Under the pieces are notes generated by a model. The model saw only the letters and a program-made list of their open reading frames with translations. It ran no database searches and was not told the DNA's origin. Made by a program: the position numbers and the translations under genes. From Steroidobacter sp. (GTDB taxonomy: Bacteria; Pseudomonadota; Gammaproteobacteria; Steroidobacterales; Steroidobacteraceae): a stretch of DNA of 37,557 nt. Positions 24,018 through 32,775 of this stretch are shown in pieces (the stretch's first letter is position 1; each line of letters opens with the position of its first letter). The stretch is taken from NCBI GenBank assembly GCA_025929585.1, contig JAICPY010000034.1:1-37557 (forward strand), written 5' to 3'.

Positions 24018-26537
24018 TCACTGCAAAAAGCCCACCTTCACTTCCTCCTGTGACAGCAATTTCACTGGCACCGGTGGCGCTTTCCAGATGTCGACGCAAT
24101 ATTCCTTGATCGTCCGGTCCGAGGAGAATTTTCCCGAGCGAGCGGCATTGAGGACGGACATGCGAGTCCAGCGGTCCGGATCTCGGTAAGCGGCACTGAC
24201 CGACTCTTGGCACTGCGCGTAAGAAGCGAAATCCGCGAACGCGAGATAGGGGTCGTGATACACCAGGGCGTCGATGAGCGGGCGGAAGAGCTCGGGATCG
24301 CCGCGTGAGAAGAATCCACTGCGGATCAAATCGATGGCTTCCGCCAAGTCCCCGTTCAGATAGTCCTGCGGACGATAGCCTCGATGTTTGAGAGCGACGA
24401 CTTCGTCGGTCGTAAGTCCGAACAAGAAGAAGTTCTCTGCGCCAACTTCCTCGCGTATTTCGACATTGGCGCCATCCAGTGTGCCGATGGTGAGCGCTCC
24501 ATTCATCGAGAACTTCATGTTGCCGGTGCCTGATGCCTCTTTGCCGGCAGTCGAGATTTGCTCCGAGAGTTCCGCCGCCGGGTACACGCGTTGACCGTTC
24601 GAGACGTTGAAGTTGGGCAAGAACACGACTTTGAGCTGATCGCGCACCGCAGGGTCTGTGTTCACGACATCCCCAACGGCATTGATTAGCTTGATGATGA
24701 GCTTGGCGATCCGGTAACCGGGTGCGGCCTTCCCGCCAAAAATAAAGGTGCGAGGCACGATATCGATGTTGGGGGAGGATCGTAGCCGGTGATAGAGCGA
24801 TATCACGTTCAGAATATTCAAGTGCTGGCGCTTGTACTCGTGGATGCGTTTGACCTGCACGTCGAACAAGGAATGCGGATCGATCGTGATTGCCGTGCAG
24901 CTTCGCACGAAGTTTGCGAACTCGCATTTGTTGGTATGCTTGATCGCCCGCCAATGTGATCGAAACTCTCGGTCTTCGGCTAATGGCTCGAGGCGGTTGA
25001 GCTCGCTCAAGTCCTTGATCCAGGTATCGCCGATCGCTTGGCAGATCAACCGGGTGAGCCGCGGATTGGATAACACGATCCAACGCCGAGGCGTAACGCC
25101 ATTGGTCTTGTTTCCGAATCGCTCAGGCCAGAGCTCGAAAAAATCCTTGAGCACATCCTGCTTGAGCAACTCCGAGTGCAACTCGGCTACGCCGTTGATT
25201 GCATGGCTGCCCACGCATGCAAGGTGGGCCATACGAACGTATCGTTCGCCATGTTCATCGATGAGCGACAGGCGCGCTAAACGTTCCTCGTCGCCATAAA
25301 AGCGAACGCGTACGATGTCGAGGAATCGAGCGTTGATCTCGAAGATGATCTGCAAATGCCGAGGCAGGACACGATTGAACAGCTCCAGGGGCCAGCATTC
25401 CAATGCTTCGGGCAGTAACGTGTGATTCGTATAGGCAAAGGTCCTGCTGGTGATCGACCACGCCTGCTCCCAGGATAGTACATGCTCGTCAAGCAGTAGC
25501 CGCATCAATTCAGCGACAGCAATCGCGGGATGCGTGTCGTTCAACTGAACCGCGAACTTCTCGTGAAATCGATCGAGCGGAATCTTCTGCACCCTCATGA
25601 TGCGGAACATGTCTTGTAGTGAGCATGAGACGAAGAAGTACTGCTGTTCGAGCCGCAGCTCCTTGCCTTGGATCTGCTCGTCGTTGGGGTACAGGACTTT
25701 GCTCAAATTTTCCGAAGACACCTTTTGATTCACGGCGCCGTAATAATCGCCTCGATTGAAGACGGCGAAGTCGAAGGATTCTGGTGCTTCCGCCTTCCAA
25801 AGACGCAACGTATTCGCAGTGTTGTTGCGGTATCCGAGAATGGGTGTGTCGTAAGGAACGCCGACGACGGTCTTGTGAGGCACCCAGCGAGTTCGCAAGC
25901 GTTCTTGCTCATCTCGATATTGTTCGGTGTAGCCGCCTAGCTTGACCTCCGCTGCCCATTCCGGGCGAGCAATCTCCCACGGATTGCCCCTGCGCAGCCA
26001 CTTGTCCGTCTTCTCGATCTGCCAGCCGTCGAGGATCTCTTGATGGAAGATGCCGAACTCGTATCGAATGCCATAACCGAGCGCGGGAATTTCCGCCGTT
26101 GCCATCGAGTCGATGAAGCAGGCGGCGAGCCGGCCCAAGCCACCATTACCTAATCCAGGTTCTTCTTCTTGCGCGAGCAGGTCATCCAGATTCATGCCTA
26201 GTTCTGCGATCGCTTGTCTGACCTCATCGTAGATGCCGAGGTTGATCAGGTTGTTGCCTAGGTGTGGACCCATCAGGAATTCCGCCGAGAAGTACGCGAC
26301 GGTGCGAGAGCCCTGTTTAGTGTAAAGCGCGGCGGTGCTGATCCAGCGGCGCAACATGCGATCGCGCACAGCGTAGGAAAGTGCCTGGTAGTAGTCGTTC
26401 TGTGTGGCGAGTGCAGGAAACTTCGCCTGCACGTAGAACAAGTTGTCGAGGAATGCACGCTTGAACGCATCCTTCGTCATCGCCGTGCGATCTTCTTCTT
26501 CGATTTGAGGTTCGATCTTTGCCAGCGAAGTAGCCAT
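24018..26537 (-). CDS. glgP: Glycogen/alpha-glucan phosphorylase
   Basis: This is a GT35 enzyme that cleaves alpha-1,4-glucan with phosphate to release glucose-1-phosphate. From the ATG at 26537 it has 839 residues, the normal size. Visible blocks are AYFSAEFLMGPHLGNNLINLG, LGNGGLGRLAACFIDSMA, the active-site region ENLSKVLYPNDEQIQGKELR and VKRIHEYKRQHLNILNVI. The pyridoxal-phosphate lysine K675 lies in EASGTGNMKFSMNGALTIGT. The open frame extends 53 codons upstream, but that part is unlike the family. GGGG lies about 6 bases before the chosen ATG. The gene stands apart from glycogen synthesis genes; the GH13 enzyme at 31135-32775 is the nearest related activity. Confidence 0.96.
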   Translation of the reverse strand: MATSLAKIEPQIEEEDRTAMTKDAFKRAFLDNLFYVQAKFPALATQNDYYQALSYAVRDRMLRRWISTAALYTKQGSRTVAYFSAEFLMGPHLGNNLINLGIYDEVRQAIAELGMNLDDLLAQEEEPGLGNGGLGRLAACFIDSMATAEIPALGYGIRYEFGIFHQEILDGWQIEKTDKWLRRGNPWEIARPEWAAEVKLGGYTEQYRDEQERLRTRWVPHKTVVGVPYDTPILGYRNNTANTLRLWKAEAPESFDFAVFNRGDYYGAVNQKVSSENLSKVLYPNDEQIQGKELRLEQQYFFVSCSLQDMFRIMRVQKIPLDRFHEKFAVQLNDTHPAIAVAELMRLLLDEHVLSWEQAWSITSRTFAYTNHTLLPEALECWPLELFNRVLPRHLQIIFEINARFLDIVRVRFYGDEERLARLSLIDEHGERYVRMAHLACVGSHAINGVAELHSELLKQDVLKDFFELWPERFGNKTNGVTPRRWIVLSNPRLTRLICQAIGDTWIKDLSELNRLEPLAEDREFRSHWRAIKHTNKCEFANFVRSCTAITIDPHSLFDVQVKRIHEYKRQHLNILNVISLYHRLRSSPNIDIVPRTFIFGGKAAPGYRIAKLIIKLINAVGDVVNTDPAVRDQLKVVFLPNFNVSNGQRVYPAAELSEQISTAGKEASGTGNMKFSMNGALTIGTLDGANVEIREEVGAENFFLFGLTTDEVVALKHRGYRPQDYLNGDLAEAIDLIRSGFFSRGDPELFRPLIDALVYHDPYLAFADFASYAQCQESVSAAYRDPDRWTRMSVLNAARSGKFSSDRTIKEYCVDIWKAPPVPVKLLSQEEVKVGFLQ

Positions 26538-26635
26538 GCTTGCCCCGTGCGTGTGGACCTGATCGCGCCAGGCGCCTTCGTTTAGCTTCCTGTAAGCAGA
26601 GGGACCCGAGTGCGCGACTGGAATGCGACGTGTGC

Positions 26636-26854
26636 ATGACGGGTGTGCAAGATCCGTGCGTGCAGCCGGTGGTGTTATGGACCGCAGGACGAGCAAGGCG
26701 TGTGGCGAGGAATCAACAGCTTAAGGAGCGCTTGCGCGCAGCGAGCGGTTTCGCTCGAGATGTGTTGCTCGAAATCGAGCCAGCGACGAATCCGAGTGCG
26801 CTGTTGTTGTGCACATTGCCGCGGGACGCCACGACAGTGGGTGTCTCGAGATGA
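26636..26854 (+). CDS. Candidate 72-residue protein, unknown
   Basis: I do not recognise this frame. It encodes MTGVQDPCVQPVVLWT, then a basic helix-like part (GRARRVARNQQLKERLRAAS), then a hydrophobic end (PSALLLCTLPRDATTVG). Codon choice (CGC, GCG, CTC, GAG, GTG) resembles the neighbouring genes, which is the main support. There is no good ribosome site before the ATG and no homology that I can recall. It would be divergent from glgP with about 98 bases between the starts. Confidence 0.3.
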   Translation: MTGVQDPCVQPVVLWTAGRARRVARNQQLKERLRAASGFARDVLLEIEPATNPSALLLCTLPRDATTVGVSR

Positions 26855-26924
26855 CGGCAGCGGAAGAGCACTTCCTTCTTCCGATCGTCAACTCTCAACC
26901 AAGCCCATCAGACCCTCATCCTAG

Positions 26925-26946
26925 CCTTCTTCCTGGAGGGAGAAGG
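26925..26946. terminator. Hairpin downstream of gor
   Basis: CCTTCTTCC (26925-26933) pairs with GGGAGAAGG (26938-26946) at 8 of 9 positions around TGGA, about 54 bases after the gor stop. It resembles the common CCCTC...GGGAGAAGGG intergenic repeat. No T-run follows. Confidence 0.4.
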
Positions 26947-26999
26947 GACCTGAGACGTACCCGGCTTTATCGCCTCATCACTCCATCATCGCATCACGC

Positions 27000-28349
27000 T
27001 CACTTCAGCAGCACCAGTTCTTCCGCCATTGTCGGATGAATGGCGACGCATTCGTCGAACTGCGCTTTGGTGAGGCCTGCTTTAACTGCGACCGCGACCA
27101 CCTGCATAATCTCGGGTGCGTCAGGTCCGATCATGTGAGCACCGACCACTCGTCCATTCGTGTCGTCCACGATAAGTTTGTAGAGTGCACGCTCGCTACG
27201 TCCGGCCAGTACGTTCTTCATCGGTCGAAAATCCGAGGTAAACGAGCGAACAGAGCCAAGGCGATTACGAGCTTGAGATTCAGTCAAGCCGACACCGGCG
27301 AGAGGAGGATGGCTGAACACCGCGGAAGGAATGAAGTCGTAATCCACCTTCGTTGGCTTGTTGCCGAAGACCGTGTCCGCGAATGCGTGGCCTTCGCGAA
27401 TGGCAACGGGCGTCAGCTGCACGCGATTCGTTACATCACCCACGGCATAGATGTGGGGATTGGTACTCTGATTGAGATCATCGACCTTGATAGCGCCCTT
27501 GTCTAACTCGACGCCGGCCGAATCCAATCCAAGACCTTCGGTGTTGGGAATTCGACCGGTTGCGAACATCAGCGCATCGCATTGAATACTATCGCCAGTA
27601 CGCAGACTGACAGTGAGTGTGGAATCAGCGTGCTTGCTGACGGAATCGATCGGAGCATTGAACAAAAATCGAATGCCTTTAGTCAGCGATATCTGCAGCA
27701 GGCGGTCGCGGATCTGTTCATCGTATCCGCGCAGGATCACATCCGACCGATTGATGACCGTAACCTTGCAGCCGAACTCATTGAAGATGCCTGCGAACTC
27801 ATTCGCGATGTACCCGCCTCCGGCGATGAGGATTCTTTCCGGGAGCTTCTCGAGATGGAAAGCTTCGTTCGAGGTTATCCCATTTTCGCAGCCCGGTTGA
27901 TCTGGAACATGAGGGCGCGCACCGGTCGCAATAAGGATGACCCGGGCGCGCACCTCTCGATCGTCAATGCGTGCGCTCTGAGGCCCAGTAAGAGTCGCGT
28001 GACCATTCAAGATCTCGACGCCGTGGGTTTGTAGCGTCTGTGCATAGATCCCGCTGATACGTGCTACTTCGGCGAGCACGTTATCTCGCAACGTAGGCCA
28101 TTCGAACGTTCTGCCTTCGATTCGCCAGCCGAATCGTGCCGCGTCTTCGAGGTCTTCCGCAAAATGTGCGCCGTAGACCAGTAGCTTCTTGGGGACGCAG
28201 CCGCGAATCACACACGTGCCGCCGATGCGATGCTCTTCTGCGATTGCGACCTTTGCGCCGTGCGCCGCTGCAACGCGGGCGGCTCGCACGCCGCCGGAGC
28301 CGGCACCGATGACGAGGAGATCGTACTGTGGATGTGCGGGTGCAGTCAT
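27000..28349 (-). CDS. gor: Glutathione-disulfide reductase
   Basis: This flavoprotein disulfide reductase uses NADPH to reduce oxidised glutathione. From the ATG at 28349 it has 449 residues. The FAD site is LLVIGAGSGGVRAARVAA (11-28) and the redox-active cysteines are C46 and C51 in GGTCVIRGCVPKKL. The NADPH fold is ILIAGGGYIANEFAGIF, followed by the NRSDVILRGYD stretch whose arginines favour NADPH. The dimer-interface catalytic His is in AIHPTMAEE (H438). LPERILIAGGGYIANEFAG and the RG spacing match Gor better than trypanothione or mercuric reductases. The frame extends 20 codons upstream without a supporting motif. It diverges from the TfoX gene, with 75 bases between starts. Confidence 0.93.
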   Translation of the reverse strand: MTAPAHPQYDLLVIGAGSGGVRAARVAAAHGAKVAIAEEHRIGGTCVIRGCVPKKLLVYGAHFAEDLEDAARFGWRIEGRTFEWPTLRDNVLAEVARISGIYAQTLQTHGVEILNGHATLTGPQSARIDDREVRARVILIATGARPHVPDQPGCENGITSNEAFHLEKLPERILIAGGGYIANEFAGIFNEFGCKVTVINRSDVILRGYDEQIRDRLLQISLTKGIRFLFNAPIDSVSKHADSTLTVSLRTGDSIQCDALMFATGRIPNTEGLGLDSAGVELDKGAIKVDDLNQSTNPHIYAVGDVTNRVQLTPVAIREGHAFADTVFGNKPTKVDYDFIPSAVFSHPPLAGVGLTESQARNRLGSVRSFTSDFRPMKNVLAGRSERALYKLIVDDTNGRVVGAHMIGPDAPEIMQVVAVAVKAGLTKAQFDECVAIHPTMAEELVLLK

Positions 28350-28424
28350 GGTGTTCGAGAACGGGCAGCGCCAGGAAGAAAGAGAGCCTACAGCTTCCTG
28401 CCCCGACATGGCTATGATCGAGGC

Positions 28425-28802
28425 ATGAGCGTTTCAGCAGACTACCTTACGTTCGTACTCGAGCAGTTGCCACGTTCGCTGAGCGTCAGCTCTCGGCGGA
28501 TGTTCGGCGGGGTTGGGCTCTATGCCGACGGATGGTTCTTCGCCCTGATCGACGATGATGTTCTTTACTTCAAAGTGGATGACACCAATCGCCCCGACTT
28601 TCTCGATCGAGGCTGCAAGGCCTTTCGACCGCTCGCGCACGATCCTGATGCCTATTCGATGAATTATTTCGAAGTGCCTTCCGAGGTTTTAGAAGATCGA
28701 GATGAGCTCGAAAGCTGGGCTCACAAGGCCGTCAGAGTGGCGCAGGCTGCCGCCACTAAGCGCAAGCCACGTGCAAAACGCTCGCCGACTTTGGGTGGAT
28801 AG
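28425..28802 (+). CDS. TfoX/Sxy N-terminal domain protein
   Basis: This 125-residue protein is made mostly of a TfoX N-terminal domain: SVSSRRMFGGVGLYADGWFFALIDDDVLYFKVDD, then AFRPLAHDPDAYSMNYFEVP. In enterics and Vibrio, full TfoX/Sxy proteins co-activate competence genes with CRP. Stand-alone N-domain proteins like this one are widespread and uncharacterised. The Lys/Arg-rich tail (TKRKPRAKRSPTL) may bind nucleic acid. The C-terminal TfoX domain is absent. The start at 28425 matches the domain, though GAGG is only one base away, too close for a good ribosome site. The stop is 7 bases from that of the convergent thioredoxin gene. Confidence 0.85.
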   Translation: MSVSADYLTFVLEQLPRSLSVSSRRMFGGVGLYADGWFFALIDDDVLYFKVDDTNRPDFLDRGCKAFRPLAHDPDAYSMNYFEVPSEVLEDRDELESWAHKAVRVAQAAATKRKPRAKRSPTLGG

Positions 28803-28809
28803 CTGCGCG

Positions 28810-29172
28810 CTATTCCGACGCACGTATGGCGGTGCTGTCCAGTTCATCGGTGGCGATGTGGGCAAGGGCTCGCTCGATAGCTACCTGATCTGTCGGTCGC
28901 ACGAGCCGTTCCCGTTCCTCTCCGTGTGCGAGAAAGATGAGTGTCGGCCACAGTTTCACGCGAAACGAGCGGCCTAAAGGTTGCCCCTTGCCGTCCTCGA
29001 CCTTGAGATGGCGAACATGTGGATATGTAGCGAAGGCGCTTGCGATCAATGGAGCTGCGCTTTGGCAGTAGCCACACCATGGGGCGCCAAATTCCAGCAC
29101 AGTAGGGCCCGGGAGGGCATCGACGTCAGCTCGACTCGGTTCTGTCTGTTCGAAGCGATCGCTGAAGCCCAT
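28810..29172 (-). CDS. Thioredoxin-like protein with WCGYC active site
   Basis: This 120-residue thioredoxin-fold protein has its active site at C33-C36 (EFGAPWCGYCQSAAPLI). It carries a Tyr where classic thioredoxins have Pro. The cis-proline site (KLWPTLIFLAHGEE) and the following strands are present. It has no signal peptide from the chosen ATG at 29172, so it is likely cytoplasmic. The open frame runs 68 codons further upstream, but that part is Arg/Asn-rich and unlike the family. The ribosome site is weak. Its partner could be thioredoxin reductase or glutathione. It is the last of three minus-strand genes. Confidence 0.83.
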   Translation of the reverse strand: MGFSDRFEQTEPSRADVDALPGPTVLEFGAPWCGYCQSAAPLIASAFATYPHVRHLKVEDGKGQPLGRSFRVKLWPTLIFLAHGEERERLVRPTDQVAIERALAHIATDELDSTAIRASE

Positions 29173-29248
29173 ACTTTTTATTCGGCTTAGGTAAAAGGAC
29201 GCGCAAACACTAGCACGCGCGATTAAGTCAGCACTGGCGATCAAGTCG

Positions 29249-29431
29249 CTATTTGCCGGTCGATTTCTCCTGCGCCTTGCGTTTGCGTTCCGCATCGCGC
29301 ACGCGTTCGCGCGGTGGTCGCTGGGCTTCGGGCGGACTTGCGCTCTGTTCTGAGCGTCGCTGCTGCGTTTTGACATTCTCCGAGAGCGCTTCCTTGATCG
29401 TCACGGGTCCGTCGGATTTGCGTTCGCTCAT
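29249..29431 (-). CDS. Small charged protein of unknown function, 60 residues
   Basis: I do not recognise this protein. It begins MSERKSDGPVTIKEALS and continues as a highly charged, Gln/Arg/Glu-rich chain (QQRRSEQSAS; RPPRERVRDAERKRKAQEKS). The chain is probably largely disordered or helical, with no export signal. GAGGTGAC lies just upstream of the ATG at 29431 and is tandemly duplicated, so the ORF can also start 15 codons earlier at 29476. The family is not known to me; short basic proteins of this type are often annotated only as hypothetical. Confidence 0.6.
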   Translation of the reverse strand: MSERKSDGPVTIKEALSENVKTQQRRSEQSASPPEAQRPPRERVRDAERKRKAQEKSTGK

Positions 29432-29432
29432 A

Positions 29433-29462
29433 GTCACCTCTTGAAAGGTCACCTCTTGAAAG
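29433..29462 (-). repeat. Duplicated Shine-Dalgarno leader of the 60-residue gene
   Basis: The 15-base unit GTCACCTCTTGAAAG (plus strand) occurs at 29433-29447 and 29448-29462 in perfect tandem. On the coding strand each copy gives CTTTCAAGAGGTGAC, with AGAGGTG as the ribosome site, so the gene has two successive sites. The period of 15 keeps the upstream frame open (encoding FQEVT twice). Confidence 0.9.
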
Positions 29463-29508
29463 GACGGCTCGGGCACCGTCGTACCGATGCCCGAGTCGTG
29501 TCTGAGCT

Positions 29509-29817
29509 TTATTCCTCGCCTGCGGAGGAAGAGGACGACCAGTCTTCGCCTTGCGATTCGCCACTGTCCTCGGCTACATGAGCCGTGTACTCGGTGCGAG
29601 ATAGCTCGCCATCGCCATCGGCATCAACGGAGGCGAACGTTGCGGAAAGAGACTCATCCTTCGCTGCCTCGGACATGCTGATCGAACGGCTTTGATCCTG
29701 GTCGAGTCGCTCGAACTTTTGGTCCGCGCTTTTCATCGAGTGATCTTTGTCGCCGCCCGCCGCAGCGGTAGTGGCAAGCAACGCGCCAGCGAACAGCGCA
29801 AGATATTTAGTAGTCAT
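29509..29817 (-). CDS. Periplasmic EF-hand protein
   Basis: This 102-residue exported protein has a signal peptide MTTKYLALFAGALLATTAAA (1-20). Two EF-hand loops follow: D39 to E50 (DQDQSRSISMSE) and D65 to E76 (DADGDGELSRTE). The second loop has the complete D-x-D-G-D-G-x-x-S-x-x-E pattern and should bind Ca2+. The first lacks the central Gly and may bind poorly. A Ser/Glu-rich tail ends the protein (SGESQGEDWSSSSSAGEE). AGGAG lies 8 bases before the ATG. It probably senses or buffers calcium in the periplasm; no partner is evident. Confidence 0.85.
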   Translation of the reverse strand: MTTKYLALFAGALLATTAAAGGDKDHSMKSADQKFERLDQDQSRSISMSEAAKDESLSATFASVDADGDGELSRTEYTAHVAEDSGESQGEDWSSSSSAGEE

Positions 29818-30032
29818 GACGGTACTCCTGTCTAACATGAACGCGTAGGCACACCTTTAAGTGCACGCACTATGCGAACGCCCTGTGCTGACCACGGTTC
29901 CGTTCATTGGCGATGCTGGAGAGCGACGCAAGAGAATTCGTGCAGGTCGTACGTTGAAACTCACAGGGCGTCTCGGCTTGTTCGCAAAAAGCGCGAAAGC
30001 GTGAGCGTAGGCAAGTCGATTACACTGCGAAA

Positions 30033-30983
30033 ATGTCTGCAGCTGCGCACTTCTTCCTGCTTTCATTACCGCTATTCAGCCTGGTGTTGGCTGGGTACCT
30101 GCTTGCCTGCACCCCGTTCTGGCGAGCACGGTGGACCGAGCTCGCTGCAAAGTTCATCTTCAGCGTGGCTCTGCCGGTGATGCTTTTTCAATTGATAAGC
30201 CGCCGCCAGTCAATGTCTGATGTAGATGCGCGTTTGCTAGTCGCGTTCTTCGGCGGTTGTCTCATCGTCTTCTTTCTCGGTCGTATCGTTGCGGCGAGGT
30301 CTTTCAAGCTCGACGGCGTCTCGCAGTCCATCTTCGCGATGGGAGGAGTCTTCTCGAACAACGTCATGCTTGGGGTGCCGCTGGCCAGCCTGACTCTGGG
30401 CCCAGCATCTTTACCCCCGGTCGCGCTGGTCCTCGTATTCAATGCATTTACACTATGGACGCTGGCTTCAATCTCCGTGGAGTGGGCCCGACATGGCTCT
30501 GTCTCATTAGCCGGGCTTGGCAAAACGGCGCTCGGTGTACTGCGCAATCCCATTGTCGTTTCAATAATGCTAGGTGCAGCGGCAGGCGCCTTGGATCTGC
30601 GCGTCGCAGGTTCCGTTGGTTCGATGTTGGATTGGATTGCGAGAATGGCAGGGCCTGGCGCTCTTTTCGCCTTGGGACTCGGCTTGGCGGCTTATCCGTT
30701 GAAGCAGCAGTGGCGTCAAAGTGCCGCAATCAGTGCCATCAAATTGTTCGTGCAGCCTTTGGTCGTATGGGGCCTCGGTGTGGCACTTGGTTTGCCGACT
30801 CTCGAGCTGAAGTCAGTCGTGCTGCTTGCATCGCTTGCAGTCGGTGCAAATGTTTACCTGATGGCACTGCAATTCGAGCGTCTGGCTGGCACGGTAGCGA
30901 CCAGCTTGGTTCTCTCGACGATGTTGGCGTCCATCACAACCCCGTTGTGGCTTGCAGTCGTGAGTCATTTCGTTGACGGATGA
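30033..30983 (+). CDS. AEC family permease (auxin-efflux-carrier-like)
   Basis: This 316-residue, ten-helix transporter belongs to the AEC family, whose bacterial members move malate, malonate or other dicarboxylates, or are uncharacterised. Typical blocks are FFLLSLPLFSLVLAGYLLA, AKFIFSVALPVMLFQLISRR (helix 2), FAMGGVFSNNVMLGVPLA (the conserved N-x-x-x-G-P-like break in helix 4), and a C-terminal half with MLGAAAGAL and LALGLGLAAYPL-like repeats. Function cannot be narrowed further. It is divergent from the EF-hand gene and convergent with the GH13 gene. Confidence 0.88.
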   Translation: MSAAAHFFLLSLPLFSLVLAGYLLACTPFWRARWTELAAKFIFSVALPVMLFQLISRRQSMSDVDARLLVAFFGGCLIVFFLGRIVAARSFKLDGVSQSIFAMGGVFSNNVMLGVPLASLTLGPASLPPVALVLVFNAFTLWTLASISVEWARHGSVSLAGLGKTALGVLRNPIVVSIMLGAAAGALDLRVAGSVGSMLDWIARMAGPGALFALGLGLAAYPLKQQWRQSAAISAIKLFVQPLVVWGLGVALGLPTLELKSVVLLASLAVGANVYLMALQFERLAGTVATSLVLSTMLASITTPLWLAVVSHFVDG

Positions 30984-31024
30984 GCCCTGCGATAGCGAGG
31001 GCGGGGACTCGTGATTCGTGACTC
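30983..31024. repeat. Hairpin and heptad run after the AEC gene (locus E)
   Basis: GCCCTGCG and CGAGGGC (30984-31002) form a hairpin with one bulge. Three seven-base units follow: GGGACTC, GTGATTC, GTGACTC (31004-31024). The last two resemble locus F near 37133. It lies between the convergent AEC and GH13 genes and may end both transcripts. Confidence 0.55.
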
Positions 31025-31134
31025 GCGGGCCGTCAGGGGGCGCCGTGCCTTTGGCCTTTCTTCTTGCGACCGCTAATCACGATCCGCTCCACCGTTGACC
31101 TATTCAACCGCCGTACCTTTAGCACCTGCGCACG

Positions 31135-32775
31135 TCATCTCACCGCGTAATCCAGTCCGCCGACCCTGAACCAGCAATAGTTCAGCGCATCGAGTGCGAT
31201 ATCGAAGCGGCCGTTCTTGCTTGCGCGAATTTGTAGCGGCGCTCGAAGATTCGATAGAGTCAGTTCCTTGCTGGGTAAGCGCAAGCTGGCGCTGCGAGGT
31301 CGCTCAGCGAAGTTGTGCAGTGTGATGACTTTGTGTCCTTGCCACTCGAACTGCAGACCGAGAACGCTCGGTGCGCGGGTGTCGAGAATCGTGCAAGTTC
31401 CTAGACCGATCTCTGGGCATTCCTTGCGAAGTCGGATCATCTCGGCCATCCAATTCAGAAATGATTCCGGATCCCGGCGTTGCTCGGCCACGTTTACATG
31501 CTTGTAGCTCCATGCGCCGTGGTCGATGACTGGGTGCACTGGCTTCTTTGCGGTCGTGAAGCCGCCGTGAGGCTCGTCGGCCCATTGCATGGGTGTACGC
31601 ACCGCGATTCGCTGGTCGAGCGATAGATCATCGCCCATTCGTAATTCATCGCCAAAGCGAATGACGGGCGAACCGGGCAACGAGAACATCATGCTGTACG
31701 CGAGCTCTTCGTGCTTACGATCGCCAAGCATCGGTGCCAAGCGTCTGCGAATACCGCGGCCGTAGAGCTGCATGTGAGGTTCCGGTGCAAAGCGCGCAAA
31801 TACTTGCGCACGTTGTCTGTCGGTTAACCGGCCGAGATCCAGCTCATCGTGATTGCGCAGGAAATGTGCCCAGTGTGCGTTGGGCGGAATGTCGAGGGTG
31901 GCTTTCAGAGACTCGATGAGCGGTTCGATTTCGTGCGTCGCGAGCGCATAGAACAGGTGTTGATTGACGAAGAAGTTGAACAACATCTGGATGCCGGTGC
32001 ACTGTTCGCCGAAATACGGCAGCATTTCCTCTGGCAGCACGTTCGCTTCTCCAAGCAAGATGGCATCGCCTTTGCGCCATTGAACGAACTGCCTGAGCTC
32101 TCGCAGGTAGTCGAAGTTTTTGGTGTGCTTCTTTTTTCCAGGAACGATCTGCTCGATGATGAATGGCACCGCATCGACACGGAAACCCGAGATTCCTAAC
32201 GCGAGCCAATAACCGATGATGCGCTCTATCTCGGAACGCACTTCGGGATTGCCAGTGTTCAAGTCGGGCTGAAAGTTGTGGAAACGATGGAAGTAGTACT
32301 CTCGCGAGCGCTTATCGAAAGTCCAAGTTCGATCTTGCACACCTGGGAAGACCATGCCCTTATTCCAGTCTGCAGGTCGCTTCTGCGACCAGATATACCA
32401 ATCGCGTCGCGCCGAGGAACGCGAGCGGCGCGCTTGCTTGAACCAAGGATGCTGGTCGGAAGTATGGTTGACGACTAGATCCATCAGAACACGAAAGCCG
32501 CGCTTGTTGGCCTGATGCAGGAACTCGACGAATTCGCCGCTCGTCCCATGCCTTGGATGGATGCCGTAGTAGTCCGTCACATCGTAACCGTCATCGCGGT
32601 TCGGTGAAGGATGAAAAGGCGAAAGCCAGATCGCATCGATACCCAGAAACTCGAGATAGTCGAGTCTGCGTGTCAGGCCTTGAAGATCGCCGACTCCATC
32701 GCCATTCGCATCGAGGAAGGTTTCGATGTCGAGGCTGTAGATCACGCAGTTCTTGTACCAGAGGTCCTCGATCAT
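31135..32775 (-). CDS. GH13 alpha-amylase-family enzyme (trehalose-synthase-like)
   Basis: This 546-residue enzyme has a TIM-barrel GH13 domain closest in style to the trehalose synthase/maltose glucosyltransferase group (GH13_16). The opening IYSLDIETFLDANGDGVGDLQGL is typical. The nucleophile is D201 (GFRVDAVP), the acid/base E243 (LLGEANV) and the transition-state Asp D310 (FLRNHDELD). A C-terminal beta-sandwich follows (about 460-546). The expected product is interconversion of maltose and trehalose or hydrolysis of alpha-glucosides; the first is inference. No maltokinase domain is fused, unlike many TreS enzymes. The ATG at 32775 overlaps the stop of the LLM oxidoreductase by 4 bases. 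Confidence 0.88.
   Translation of the reverse strand: MIEDLWYKNCVIYSLDIETFLDANGDGVGDLQGLTRRLDYLEFLGIDAIWLSPFHPSPNRDDGYDVTDYYGIHPRHGTSGEFVEFLHQANKRGFRVLMDLVVNHTSDQHPWFKQARRSRSSARRDWYIWSQKRPADWNKGMVFPGVQDRTWTFDKRSREYYFHRFHNFQPDLNTGNPEVRSEIERIIGYWLALGISGFRVDAVPFIIEQIVPGKKKHTKNFDYLRELRQFVQWRKGDAILLGEANVLPEEMLPYFGEQCTGIQMLFNFFVNQHLFYALATHEIEPLIESLKATLDIPPNAHWAHFLRNHDELDLGRLTDRQRAQVFARFAPEPHMQLYGRGIRRRLAPMLGDRKHEELAYSMMFSLPGSPVIRFGDELRMGDDLSLDQRIAVRTPMQWADEPHGGFTTAKKPVHPVIDHGAWSYKHVNVAEQRRDPESFLNWMAEMIRLRKECPEIGLGTCTILDTRAPSVLGLQFEWQGHKVITLHNFAERPRSASLRLPSKELTLSNLRAPLQIRASKNGRFDIALDALNYCWFRVGGLDYAVR

Larger units (their letters stand above)
26538..26999. other. Gap between glgP and gor
   Basis: This gap holds a candidate small plus-strand ORF (26636-26854) and a hairpin at 26925-26946 after the gor stop. 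The rest gives no clear signal. I saw no strong glgP promoter. Confidence 0.4.

Noticed and set aside
26538-26696. Upstream extension of glycogen phosphorylase by 53 residues
   Set aside because: The extra residues are Arg/Ser/Pro-rich and unlike the family; the ATG at 26537 gives the normal length and N-terminus.
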